Assembly (NCBI GenBank): GCA_051295955.1
Contig: JBPDWA010000005.1
Span: 1-64,000, forward strand
Length of the DNA stretch: 64,000 nt
Direction: 5' to 3'
Origin: Enterococcus faecalis_A
GTDB lineage: Bacteria; Bacillota; Bacilli; Lactobacillales; Enterococcaceae
Part shown: piece by piece, positions 54,136 to 62,180 of the stretch
Layout: each line of letters opens with the position of its first letter
Position numbering within the stretch: position 1 is the first letter of the stretch
Program-made: the position numbers and the translations under genes
The notes under the pieces: generated by a model
Told to the model about the DNA's origin: nothing
Seen by the model: the letters and a program-made list of their open reading frames with translations, nothing else
Database searches by the model: none

Positions 54136-55098
54136 ATGAAGCAACCAATTATTTATTTGGAAGAACCTTTAAATGAAGCCCAGATTCAATCAATCCAAGC
54201 AGCGGCTCCAGAACATTTAGTTGTAGCAGAAACATCCACACAAGTAAACTTCGATGAAGCAGCCATCGAAATCATGTTAGGCTGGAATCAGGAGTTGGGA
54301 AAACGACTACTTGCTTCTGACACTAGTCAATTAAAATGGATTCAGACAATTTCGGCCGGTGTTGACTCTTTTGATTTCGATTCCTTACAAAAAAAGGGGG
54401 TTTTATTATCGAACGCCAGCGGCATTCATAGCATCGCCATTGCTGAACACGTATTAGGTGTTTTATTGACGCAATTTCGTGGCATTCGTCCAAGTATTTA
54501 CTATCAAGCCGAGAAAAAATGGCGGACTAGTGATTTCAATTATCAACAATTATCAGGCACCAAGCTGTTAATCGTAGGAACCGGCCATATTGGCCAGCAA
54601 CTCGCTCAGTTTGCCCGCGGCTTAGGTATCTGCGTCTACGGCGTCAATACGACCGGTCATGTAACTGAAGGATTTATCGAATGCTATTCTCAAAAAAATA
54701 TGGAAAAAATTATGAAAGAAATGTCAATTGTCGTCAACATTTTGCCATTGACCGACGAAACTTATCACTTGTACAATCGCAACGTATTTGACCAAATGAA
54801 AGCTGGTACCGTCTTTGTTAACGTTGGTCGAGGTGCGTCCGTTGTTACTGCTGACTTAATTACAGCTTTAAATAGCGGCCATATTTCGTTTGCTGCTTTA
54901 GATGTGTTTGAAGAAGAGCCTTTACCCTCAAGTAGTCCTCTCTGGCAGATGGAAAATGTCCTGTTAACGCCGCACATATCCGGTTTAACACCAAACTTTA
55001 AAGCCAAATTATTAGATATTTTCATCCCTAACCTCAAGAGTTTTCTTTCAGAAAATAAGTTAGTGAAAAACAAGGTCTCATTGACGAAAAAGTATTAA
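54136..55098 (+). CDS. D-isomer-specific 2-hydroxyacid dehydrogenase family protein
   Basis: The 320-residue oxidoreductase has the NAD-binding motif VGTGHIGQQLAQFARGLG at about 142-159, the Arg in NVGRGASVVTADL near 236, the Glu in FEEEPLPSSSPLW near 262, and the His in LLTPHISGLTPNF near 282. It should act on a D-2-hydroxyacid or 2-keto acid; the substrate is unknown. AGGAGG lies before the ATG at 54136, with TTG one codon earlier. A perfect terminator follows at 55192-55235. Confidence 0.92.
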   Translation: MKQPIIYLEEPLNEAQIQSIQAAAPEHLVVAETSTQVNFDEAAIEIMLGWNQELGKRLLASDTSQLKWIQTISAGVDSFDFDSLQKKGVLLSNASGIHSIAIAEHVLGVLLTQFRGIRPSIYYQAEKKWRTSDFNYQQLSGTKLLIVGTGHIGQQLAQFARGLGICVYGVNTTGHVTEGFIECYSQKNMEKIMKEMSIVVNILPLTDETYHLYNRNVFDQMKAGTVFVNVGRGASVVTADLITALNSGHISFAALDVFEEEPLPSSSPLWQMENVLLTPHISGLTPNFKAKLLDIFIPNLKSFLSENKLVKNKVSLTKKY

Positions 55099-55191
55099 GT
55101 CTGAAAAAGAGTTAGCCAAGTAGAAAGCCCCATTTCGATGCCTTTCATGCTAGGGACAATCCCTTACAAGCTCTCTCGTCCAGCCAACCTT

Positions 55192-55235
55192 AAAACTAAG
55201 GAAGACCAGCTCAATTGCCGGTCTTCCTTAGTTTT
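55192..55235 (+). terminator. Terminator of the 2-hydroxyacid dehydrogenase gene
   Basis: AAAACTAAGGAAGACC and GGTCTTCCTTAGTTTT form a perfect 16-bp stem with a 12-base loop. It is nearly symmetric, so it may work in both directions. Confidence 0.85.
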
Positions 55236-55620
55236 CATTTTTAGTCTATCATTTTTTCGTTTACTTAGTCAAACGTAGCTACAATTGCAAAAAGAAGCTA
55301 TTAAAACCATTAAAGTTTTTTGATTTCTGCAATTTTGCAGAAAATAATCTATTTAAGCCGATGATGTTTTTTTTATCCGTTTGTTTTACGGGTTAGTTAG
55401 TGAGTAAAATCACGATCTGCTTCTTCTTTTCTTTAGACAACTGTCAGCAATTCCTTCAGTTGTCTAGGACTGACAGTCAGATTTCAATTTTCATCCTTGT
55501 TAAGGTTAATGCTTTTTATTTGCTATTTTTGAACGGTTAGTGTATTTTTTTAAAGAACAATTTTTTCTGAAAAATTTATGCAACAAAGTAAAAAGTCTAT
55601 GGACAAAGTAGAGAGAGTAA
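55236..55620. other. Gene-free stretch downstream of the winged-helix regulator
   Basis: No gene fits here. It holds two mutually exclusive hairpins: AGACAACTG (55435-55443) with CAGTTGTCT (55457-55465), and ACTGTCAG (55440-55447) with CTGACAGT (55470-55477). Two near-repeats, AAGGTTAATGC at 55502 and ACGGTTAGTGT at 55533, lie 31 bases apart. Their role is unknown. Confidence 0.4.
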
Positions 55621-56298
55621 TTAAATAAGCTTATAGCCGACTGAGCGTATGGTTTGGATCACATTGTCAGGAGAATCAGGACATTTGGTTGTAATCTTTT
55701 GGCGAATTCGAAAGACGATGTTTGCAATTTGAATTTTCTTATAATTTTTAGCTTTACTACCATTTTCTTCACTTAACACTTTTTCTGCAAGTTCATTGTA
55801 TGTGCAAACTCTATTTTTGTTTTTGTGCAGGTAGTCCAGTAAATAATATTCCGTTTTCGTTAATGAGATATCGTTTTTGCCAATTTGTAATTTCATATTC
55901 GCTGAATCTAAATGTACGCCCTTGTCTTTTTTTTCAACCTTAGTTTTAAATCTTAAATTATTTTCGATAATGGTATAGATTTCTTCTACTGAGAAATCCT
56001 CTGTAAAAACGCCACAAGCACCAAAATTAATATAAATAATTCGCTCTGAGGCTACTCGGTTAGGAACGACTACCCAAACAGGAATAGCTGCTTCTAAAGC
56101 ATTAATTTTACGTAGCATTTCACAAAGCGCCCGGATTCCATGTTGTTCATTTTTAAATAAAATTAACGCATCTACGTTCTGTATACTTGCCTCGTGTTCG
56201 TTCTCAATCTCTATGATTTCATTAATATTTTTCGACAGCCAGTTACTTTGAAAATGTTCTAGTTCCGATGGATTACAGTTAATTAAACCTATTTTCAT
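55621..56298 (-). CDS. Orphan winged-helix (OmpR/PhoB-type) regulator with degenerate receiver
   Basis: The 225-residue product has a receiver-like N-terminal domain (about 1-112) and a winged-helix domain (about 125-225) with KTEYYLLDYLHKNKNRVCTY, then IRQKI and VIQTIRSVGYKLI, the typical PhoB wing end. At the phospho-acceptor strand (VDALILFKN) the Asp is replaced by Phe, so it is probably not controlled by phosphorylation. No kinase is nearby. GGAGGAAG precedes the ATG, but no promoter is visible between it and the left inverted repeat at 56345-56372. Expression probably depends on what is inside the invertible segment. Confidence 0.88.
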   Translation of the reverse strand: MKIGLINCNPSELEHFQSNWLSKNINEIIEIENEHEASIQNVDALILFKNEQHGIRALCEMLRKINALEAAIPVWVVVPNRVASERIIYINFGACGVFTEDFSVEEIYTIIENNLRFKTKVEKKDKGVHLDSANMKLQIGKNDISLTKTEYYLLDYLHKNKNRVCTYNELAEKVLSEENGSKAKNYKKIQIANIVFRIRQKITTKCPDSPDNVIQTIRSVGYKLI

Positions 56299-56344
56299 TG
56301 TCTTCCTCCAATTTTGCTACTCTTTTAAGACTTCTTTTTATTTT

Positions 56345-56372
56345 TTTCTTAATTCATTTACAATTAAGAAAC
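56345..56372. repeat. Left 28-bp inverted repeat (recombinase crossover site) of the invertible segment
   Basis: TTTCTTAATT, spacer CATTTAC and AATTAAGAAA plus C. It is the exact reverse complement of 57754-57781. The two arms inside one copy are themselves inverted around a 7-bp asymmetric spacer, the usual build of a tyrosine-recombinase core site. Confidence 0.9.
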
Positions 56373-56433
56373 ACTCTTTAAAAAACTTTATTTATCGGTC
56401 TTTATAATCCTTGTTGACCATTATTTTGACGCG

Positions 56434-57552
56434 TTATGAACTTTGATAGAATAAATGATCAATCTTATCCATCGCCGTTCTTCTTGTTTCCATTAAAGAA
56501 TTGGTGTACGTATCTAAAGTCATCTTCACCGATTGATGGCCGAGAATTTTACTCAGACTGGCGATATCAATCCCGTTTTCTATACATCTAGTGGCAAAAG
56601 TATGTCGTAATAAATGGAAATTAATATCATTTAGTTCAGCTATGCGTACTACTTTTTTAAACTGATTTGTAATGGATCTTGGTTCTGTCAACCCATTTTC
56701 ACTTTCAATCACGTAGTCACAAGTTGCTTGTTTCTTTTTCTCCAGCAAATAGCTTTTCAAGTTTGTTGCTAATGGAATCTGTCGATTAGAATTAGTTGAT
56801 TTAGGTGTTCCTTCAACCAATCTGGTTTTTGAGTTAAATGTATTTTCATCGCTAATTCTTGAGACTGTTCTTCTTACGTAGATAAAATTATTTTCAAAGT
56901 CAATATCTGACCACTTCAGCCCACTAATCTCTCCAATTCGCATTCCCGAATAAAGAGCTAAAATGATTGGTGAACATTTTTTGTTTTGAAAGGCCACTAA
57001 TTCTAATCGCCGCTGTTGTCTCATAGTCAATGGTTTAATTTCTTTTTTTGTCATTTTGGGCAGATCGACAAATTCACAAGGATTTTCAAGAATAAACCCC
57101 TCTTTTTTTGCATCTTTCATGCACTTATTAACGATATTAAAAATATTTTTGATTGAACCAGCTGATAGCTGTTTCTTTTGAAGAGTAAAAATAAAGTTCT
57201 GCAAGTCTTTCACTTTTGTTTTTGATAGAGGTAACTCGCCTAAAATTGGTAAAATATGCTTTTCAATTAAACGGCAATAATTAGAGTAGGTTGTTGCCTT
57301 TACTTGATTTTTGGTTTTGGTAGTCATCCAAATTTTAATCCAATTAGAAAAATTCCCATAATAAGGATTCATTTGTCGCGTTGTTTCCAAATGTTTGGCT
57401 TTTATGTATACTAGTTTTTCTTTTACTTCTGAATATTTTTTACCATAAACCGAACCGTAAATAATTTTTCCAGCGCTATTTCTTGCTTTTATATAACGAC
57501 CCTCCCAACGTCCATCTTTGCGTTTGTAAATATTTTCTCCTTTTTTCGTCAT
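56434..57552 (-). CDS. Tyrosine recombinase/integrase inside inverted repeats
   Basis: The 372-residue product has an AP2-like arm-binding N-terminal part (about 5-55, YKRKDGRWEGRYIKAR), a SAM-like core-binding domain (about 65-165) and a catalytic domain (about 180-365). Catalytic residues are visible: Arg in SGMRIGEISGL, Lys near SKTRLVEGTPKSTNSNR, His-x-x-Arg in HLLRHTFATRC, His in LGHQSVKMT and the nucleophile Tyr in TLDTYTNS. It resembles phage-type integrases, but no excisionase or phage genes adjoin. In the present orientation it reads toward the winged-helix gene with no terminator between them. Confidence 0.95.
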   Translation of the reverse strand: MTKKGENIYKRKDGRWEGRYIKARNSAGKIIYGSVYGKKYSEVKEKLVYIKAKHLETTRQMNPYYGNFSNWIKIWMTTKTKNQVKATTYSNYCRLIEKHILPILGELPLSKTKVKDLQNFIFTLQKKQLSAGSIKNIFNIVNKCMKDAKKEGFILENPCEFVDLPKMTKKEIKPLTMRQQRRLELVAFQNKKCSPIILALYSGMRIGEISGLKWSDIDFENNFIYVRRTVSRISDENTFNSKTRLVEGTPKSTNSNRQIPLATNLKSYLLEKKKQATCDYVIESENGLTEPRSITNQFKKVVRIAELNDINFHLLRHTFATRCIENGIDIASLSKILGHQSVKMTLDTYTNSLMETRRTAMDKIDHLFYQSS

Positions 57553-57690
57553 AGGGTATTTTCCTTTCTTTATGTAATTAGTAGTGACAAAATTTTTGAC
57601 GGCTTATAAGCTCTAATCAGTAATTTCAATTTCATAATTACCTTTTTCCCACAAAAAAATATCTAAATCTGTTTGAAAATTAAGATATTA

Positions 57691-57719
57691 TTGACAAAAA
57701 ATTATAAAATGGTTAAAAT
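57691..57719 (+). promoter_or_regulatory. Outward-facing promoter inside the invertible segment
   Basis: A perfect TTGACA (57691-57696), a 17-base spacer and TAAAAT (57714-57719) point right across the right repeat. No gene starts inside the segment in this direction. After inversion it would face the winged-helix gene with a leader of about 100 bases. Confidence 0.75.
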
Positions 57720-57753
57720 ATTTATGAGTTTTAAGAAAAATTTTCCGATTTTA

Positions 57754-57782
57754 GTTTCTTAATTGTAAATGAATTAAGAAAC
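57754..57782. repeat. Right inverted repeat (recombinase crossover site)
   Basis: The 11-bp arms GTTTCTTAATT and AATTAAGAAAC surround the spacer GTAAATG. The first 28 bases match the left copy in inverse orientation without a mismatch. Confidence 0.9.
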
Positions 57783-57792
57783 TATCTACTTG

Positions 57793-57824
57793 AAAAGAGC
57801 CGTTTCTCATCGGTCTCTTTTTTT
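57793..57824 (+). terminator. Terminator between the invertible segment and the LytTR gene
   Basis: GAGCCG (57797-57802) pairs with CGG-T-CTC (57811-57817) and seven T follow. It lies 11 bases beyond the right repeat. It should stop the invertible promoter in the present orientation, and recombinase transcripts in the flipped one. Confidence 0.7.
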
Positions 57825-57905
57825 ATTTTACTTTTTTCTAATTTTTGTAGCATTCCTTTCAAATAAGAAAATTACTTTTGGCGTAATATTTTAATTTTTT
57901 TTTAC

Positions 57906-57934
57906 TTGTATATCTCTCTTTTATCTTGTAAAGT
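57906..57934 (+). promoter_or_regulatory. Probable own promoter of the orphan LytTR gene
   Basis: TTGTAT (57906-57911), a 17-base spacer and TAAAGT (57929-57934) lie about 30 bases before the start, outside the invertible segment. Confidence 0.45.
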
Positions 57935-57966
57935 GCTAGGGCACCTACTAAGAGGAGATGAGAATC

Positions 57967-58734
57967 ATGATGACAAATACGACTATTTACGTGGTAGAAG
58001 ATGAAGTTCTTTATGCAAGTTTTCTTGTTCGTGCACTAAAAGAATACGCAAAAAATCAAGCATTCCAACAAATTGAACCAAAAATTATTCAAAACTATAC
58101 GCAGTTTTACGAAAAACCTGATTCCATCGCTGTTAAGGACGGTGATATTTTTATAATTGATATTCACTTAAATACTTACTTCAACGGCATTGATCTGGCT
58201 CAAAAAATACGAGAGTCAGGCAAAGAAGTAGCGATCATTTACTTAACAAGCGATGCCAGCAGCAGTGTCCATACGATTAATCGCCAAACATTTCCTAATG
58301 GTTACGTCGTTAAACAGCCAGATAATCAAGAGCATGTAAAAAACACACTTTTTGATGTACTGCAGCAAATGCAAGCTACATTTCTTTATAAATTTGATCA
58401 AGGAAACTTAGTTTTATTTAAAGTTGGCCGACAAAATCTGATTTTAAATACAAATGAAATCTACTATGTTGCCTCTGTTAATAACGTTCAAAATAAAATT
58501 TACATTCAAACAATCAATAACACTTATATATGTAGCGAACGCCTAAAGCAAGCGAAAGAGAAGCTGAGTAAGTCACCAATTTTTTTTACAAATACGAAAT
58601 CCTTTATTGTTAATACACAATTGATTCAGTCTGTAAATCGAATTGACGGCACAATCTATTTCAAAAACAATATCGATTTATATGTTGGCTCAAAAGTAAT
58701 CGACAAGTTAAAAAAGTATCTACAATTACTTTAA
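57967..58734 (+). CDS. Orphan LytTR-family response regulator
   Basis: The 255-residue product has a receiver domain (about 1-125) with Glu-Asp in VVEDE, the phospho-acceptor Asp in FIIDIHLN and Lys in YVVKQP, then a LytTR DNA-binding domain (about 145-255) with FFTNTKSFIVNTQLIQ. All phosphorylation residues are kept, yet no kinase gene is beside it. It is a paralogue of the regulator at 19682, sharing LNTYFNGIDLAQKIR. The start ATG at 57967 has GAGGAG nine bases upstream; ATG 57958 touches that site and ATG 57970 is also possible. A long terminator follows. Confidence 0.92.
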   Translation: MMTNTTIYVVEDEVLYASFLVRALKEYAKNQAFQQIEPKIIQNYTQFYEKPDSIAVKDGDIFIIDIHLNTYFNGIDLAQKIRESGKEVAIIYLTSDASSSVHTINRQTFPNGYVVKQPDNQEHVKNTLFDVLQQMQATFLYKFDQGNLVLFKVGRQNLILNTNEIYYVASVNNVQNKIYIQTINNTYICSERLKQAKEKLSKSPIFFTNTKSFIVNTQLIQSVNRIDGTIYFKNNIDLYVGSKVIDKLKKYLQLL

Positions 58735-58876
58735 AATATCCAAGCGGACGTATTTTGCCCCTGTCAGTTAAAAAAAAAATTACGGCAAACCGTGGATCGA
58801 TAAATGTTTTTCAGATACCCCTTTAATTCACCGTAATCCATCTTTACAAAACGAATTTCTAAGAATAAGAACACAA

Positions 58877-58924
58877 ACTAAGAGTAAGGCGATAATCCTT
58901 TATGATTATCGCCTCACTCTTAGT
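58877..58924 (+). terminator. Terminator of the orphan LytTR gene
   Basis: ACTAAGAGT-AGGCGATAATC pairs with GATTATCGCCT-ACTCTTAGT around CTTTAT, a stem of about 20 bp. TTATATTT follows. Its near symmetry allows bidirectional function. Confidence 0.8.
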
Positions 58925-59046
58925 TATATTTATCCAATTGCAGAAGATTATTTATCAATAATTCTTTTTAATTTAAATTTACAATCTGTCGCTTGTGCAG
59001 CACCGATATTGCTAGCTCTTTTAGTATATAAAGTCATTCTCGTTTT

Positions 59047-59304
59047 TTATTGCTTATAGCCTGCTTCAGTAACAGTTACGCTACGATGACTGACGCTACG
59101 TGTAAGATAGCTTTTCTCCAAACACAATTGAAAAAAAGATTTTCTGAGATTACTAGCTAAGTGGAAGCTTCTTTCAGTCCAGTCTAAATAAGGCTTAGCA
59201 AAGATGCCGGGTTGACGCTGAATTGCCGTTAAGTCAAGACCTAACTCTTGAGAAAAAGTTCGGCCACTTTCAGCACTAGTTAGTTGCTCTTGATGCACTA
59301 TCAT
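59047..59304 (-). CDS. Doubtful small hypothetical frame
   Basis: A frame of about 85 codons starts near 59304 with only a weak AGAAGTGA site. The product has no membrane segment and no motif I recognise; SFFQLCLEKSYLTRSV and the rest do not point to a family. It may be a gene remnant or chance. It is convergent with the orphan LytTR gene. Confidence 0.25.
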   Translation of the reverse strand: MIVHQEQLTSAESGRTFSQELGLDLTAIQRQPGIFAKPYLDWTERSFHLASNLRKSFFQLCLEKSYLTRSVSHRSVTVTEAGYKQ

Positions 59305-59738
59305 ATAGTTCACTTCTATTCAAGTAGTTAAAAAATTAAACACCAATGACTCCGGCTAAATGGGCATAGCACGTTCGACCAGCTTTTAACTATTGAAACT
59401 CTTTGTGCTGTTTATAAGACTTGATTTCTTTTAATGGGCTAAAGATGAAGAAATTTTTCCAAAAATTCGGCAATCTGCGAGCTTGATAATCGATAATAAA
59501 CATGGCGGCTGTTAATTTATAAATTCAGATCCTACACAACCACTCAGCAAACGTTAGGGAAAAATTTTCGGTTTCAAGAAATCTAAGACTGATGAAACCA
59601 TAATAACTAATAAAAAACTACGCACAGCATGCGTGGTTTTTTATTTTTATCGCTGAAATATTTAAACCCAATAAAAGACCGTCTAAAGCTAACGAACAAC
59701 AACGCTTATCATTAGGAAGAAATTCGACAAGTCTGGCT
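59305..59738. other. Gene-free stretch before the old-yellow-enzyme gene
   Basis: No coding frame is convincing. A terminator-like hairpin (CCACGCA with TGCGTAG, 59612-59643) with A and T runs on both sides ends the leftward oxidoreductase unit. Confidence 0.45.
59612..59643. terminator. Terminator of the oxidoreductase unit
   Basis: AAAAAACTACGCA pairs with TGCGTGGTTTTTT around a short CAGCA loop, about 95 bases after the stop at 59739. Confidence 0.7.
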
Positions 59739-60845
59739 TTACTTTACCAGACGATCTGGCATCATACTTTCTAAAAATTCCCAAACACCGTCACTGATGA
59801 TTAATTCATCACGATCAAAAGAAGAAATTTTGGTACGTAGCATTGCTTCTTGATTGTGAAGAACTTTAGCACTCCAATGAGGATCAATTAAAAGCGAACG
59901 ACCAACTGCAGCAATGTCAGCGAAGGCCAATACATGTTCAGCGTCAGCTTTCGTTCGGATATCACCAACACCGATTAAAGGTAGCCGCCCAGCGATCGTT
60001 TCCGCCACGTAAGCTAGCATGCTTTTTGCTTGGTATGCTTCACTGACAGAAACTTTTTGATAATCATTTAATGAAATATGCAAATAATCCAATGGTTTTG
60101 CTGCCAAGCGTTCTACTAAAAATAGCGTATCGTCAAAACGGATCCCCGGCGTTTCATATTCTTCAGGAGAAAAGCGGTAACCAACGATAAAATCTTGGTG
60201 TTGGCTTTGATCAACAACTGAGGCTACAGCATCAACTAAATCGTTAATGAATTTAAAACGATTTTCTAAAGTTTGTCCCCATTCGTCCTCACGGCGATTA
60301 GAATGAGGTGAAAAGAACTGTTGCACTAAATACGTATTCGCACCATGAATTTCAACACCATCAAAACCAGCTTGCATTGCTCGTTCCGTCGCTTTTTTGA
60401 AACTTTCAATAACCTCAGTTATTTCTTCAGCGCTTAATGCTCTCGGCGTCTGAGCTCCTGGACGTTCTGCTGGAATCGCACTAGCTGATACCGGCTGTCT
60501 GCCTCCTAAAACTTTGGAATCCGTCATTCGACCAGCATGAAAAATTTGCAAAATTACTTTAGTTCCATTTCGCTTAATCGCTGCAGCAAGCTTAGCTAAA
60601 CCTGGAATAAAATGGTCATCATAAACACCTAACTCTCCTTCCCAGCCTTTGCCGTCTGCTTGAACATTGGCTGCCGCTGTAATCACAGCCCCTACCTCAC
60701 CAGAACGCAACGCATAATAAGCAGCTTCATCAGAAGTAACCACACCATTGTAAAAACTCATTTTAGTAGTCATTGGTGCCATCACCACGCGATTTTTTAA
60801 TGTAACGCCTCGTTTAAATGTAATGGACTCTGTTAACTTGGTCAT
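59739..60845 (-). CDS. NADH-dependent flavin oxidoreductase (old yellow enzyme family)
   Basis: The 368-residue FMN enzyme has a TIM-barrel of the OYE family. Seen are KNRVVMAPMTTKMSFYNG near the start, LQIFHAGRMT, GFDGVEIHGANTYLVQQFFSPHSNRR with the paired His-Asn, and IAAVGRSLLIDP near the end. It reduces activated C=C bonds; the natural substrate is unknown. GGAGGAAG precedes ATG 60845, while the ATG at 60890 lies before that site. It follows the alcohol-dehydrogenase-like gene by about 57 bases in the same direction, likely one operon. Confidence 0.92.
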   Translation of the reverse strand: MTKLTESITFKRGVTLKNRVVMAPMTTKMSFYNGVVTSDEAAYYALRSGEVGAVITAAANVQADGKGWEGELGVYDDHFIPGLAKLAAAIKRNGTKVILQIFHAGRMTDSKVLGGRQPVSASAIPAERPGAQTPRALSAEEITEVIESFKKATERAMQAGFDGVEIHGANTYLVQQFFSPHSNRREDEWGQTLENRFKFINDLVDAVASVVDQSQHQDFIVGYRFSPEEYETPGIRFDDTLFLVERLAAKPLDYLHISLNDYQKVSVSEAYQAKSMLAYVAETIAGRLPLIGVGDIRTKADAEHVLAFADIAAVGRSLLIDPHWSAKVLHNQEAMLRTKISSFDRDELIISDGVWEFLESMMPDRLVK

Positions 60846-60902
60846 GTGTCTTCCTCCTTCATTGATTGCAGATAATTTTACTACCTTCAAAAAAATTTTA
60901 TT

Positions 60903-61949
60903 TTAATGATCCAAGCCATTAAATGGACCACTGATAACGACTTTGCCGCGCATGTGTCCTGCTTCCACTTCTGCAGTTGCTTGTTTAAGTACAGCGGCAT
61001 TAATACCTTGGCGATAAAATTTTGTGGCTGTAGATGTCAGTTTTCCTTCGTCAACCAGCTGAGCAATTTTTTTTAATGCTTGGCCTTGTGTTTCAATTTG
61101 ATAATGATAATCGGTTTTGGCAAACATATACTCCCAATCAAAGCTGATGGAGGCATTTTTCCACACAGCTAGATCCAGTGGCTGTGTAGTGGCCACAATG
61201 GTGCCTACATGACCAAAGGGCCGAATTAATCCTTGGATCTGATGAAAATAGGGAGTAATATCATATAAAGCCGCAAGATAATCAACCGTTGACAGCGAAA
61301 GCTCGGTCAAACTTTTTTTAAGTAATTGGTGATAATCAATAGGATGATCAACCCCGTTTTGAATTAGCCAGGAAAAGTTTTGAGGGCTTGCTGTAGCAAT
61401 AACGTCAAGACCTGACCAGTGAGCTAGCTGAGTCAGAATAGAACCAACACCACCAGCACCATTAATCACCAATATTTTTTGGCCGCAATTCCTATTTTCA
61501 GCTGCTACTAAACCAAATTTTTCAAACAACAGCTCATAGGCCGTCAAAGCAGTCAAAGGTAAGGCGGCTGCACTCTCATCACTTAACGTTTGGGGCGCCA
61601 GTGCGACAATCCGTTCATCTACTAATTGCAATGCTTGATTACTGCCGGCTCGTTTGGAAGTTCCAGCATAAAAAACTCGATCGCCTACAGCAAATTGACG
61701 AACAGCTGAGCCAACAGCTACCACTTCACCGACAGCGTCAAAACCTAAAATACGCAGCGCTTGTTGCTTAGGGGTAGTTAGGCGCAGTTTCGTATCCACC
61801 GGATTCACTGAAACCGCTCGAACCGCTACTAACAAATCTCTAGTCCCTGGTTCTGGCACTTGAATTTGCTGATTGATAAAACTTGCTTCCTTTTCAAGCG
61901 GCAATCCTTCGTAAAAGCCAATTGCTGGCATCGTTTTTGAAGCTATCAT
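60903..61949 (-). CDS. Zinc-less alcohol dehydrogenase/quinone oxidoreductase-like MDR protein
   Basis: The 348-residue protein has the MDR fold: VRAVSVNPVDTKLRL, the GFDAVGEVVAVGSAV strand pair, AALPLTALTAYELLFE, and NADPH-binding INGAGGVGSILTQLAHWSG. The structural zinc cysteines are absent, matching the quinone oxidoreductase (zinc-binding-like YhfP/Zta1) subgroup. GAGGG precedes the start at 61949; ATG at position 7 is an alternative. It lies upstream of the old yellow enzyme gene. Confidence 0.9.
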   Translation of the reverse strand: MIASKTMPAIGFYEGLPLEKEASFINQQIQVPEPGTRDLLVAVRAVSVNPVDTKLRLTTPKQQALRILGFDAVGEVVAVGSAVRQFAVGDRVFYAGTSKRAGSNQALQLVDERIVALAPQTLSDESAAALPLTALTAYELLFEKFGLVAAENRNCGQKILVINGAGGVGSILTQLAHWSGLDVIATASPQNFSWLIQNGVDHPIDYHQLLKKSLTELSLSTVDYLAALYDITPYFHQIQGLIRPFGHVGTIVATTQPLDLAVWKNASISFDWEYMFAKTDYHYQIETQGQALKKIAQLVDEGKLTSTATKFYRQGINAAVLKQATAEVEAGHMRGKVVISGPFNGLDH

Positions 61950-62180
61950 CTCATTCCCTCTTTTCTTTCATTCGTTTCGCAAAAAGCATTTTTTGCCACT
62001 TCACTACGCTCATTTTCTAAGAAACCAATGCTCAACTAGTGCGAGGATAATTTCACTTTTGGTGTTCCTTGGTCCTTTTATAATTATATCACCTTTTTTT
62101 GAAATTCGTTTTAAACCGACTCTGTATATACATACGAATTTTTTTTTGATATATTTAAATTATCTAAAAGGAGGAGCAAA

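Larger units (their letters stand above)
56345..57782. mobile_element. Putative invertible DNA segment carrying its own tyrosine recombinase
   Basis: The 1.44-kb segment is bounded by perfect 28-bp inverted repeats and contains one gene, the recombinase, plus an outward-pointing promoter near the right end (57691-57719). Since the spacers of the two core sites point in opposite directions, recombination should invert rather than excise it. Inversion would move the promoter from facing the terminator and LytTR gene on the right to facing the winged-helix gene on the left. No phage or transposon genes other than the recombinase are present. Confidence 0.8.

Noticed and set aside
56434..57552. 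Idea that the recombinase is the integrase of the prophage remnant at 25-29 kb
   Set aside because: It is 27 kb away, has no adjoining phage genes, and its inverted repeats explain it as a local inversion system.
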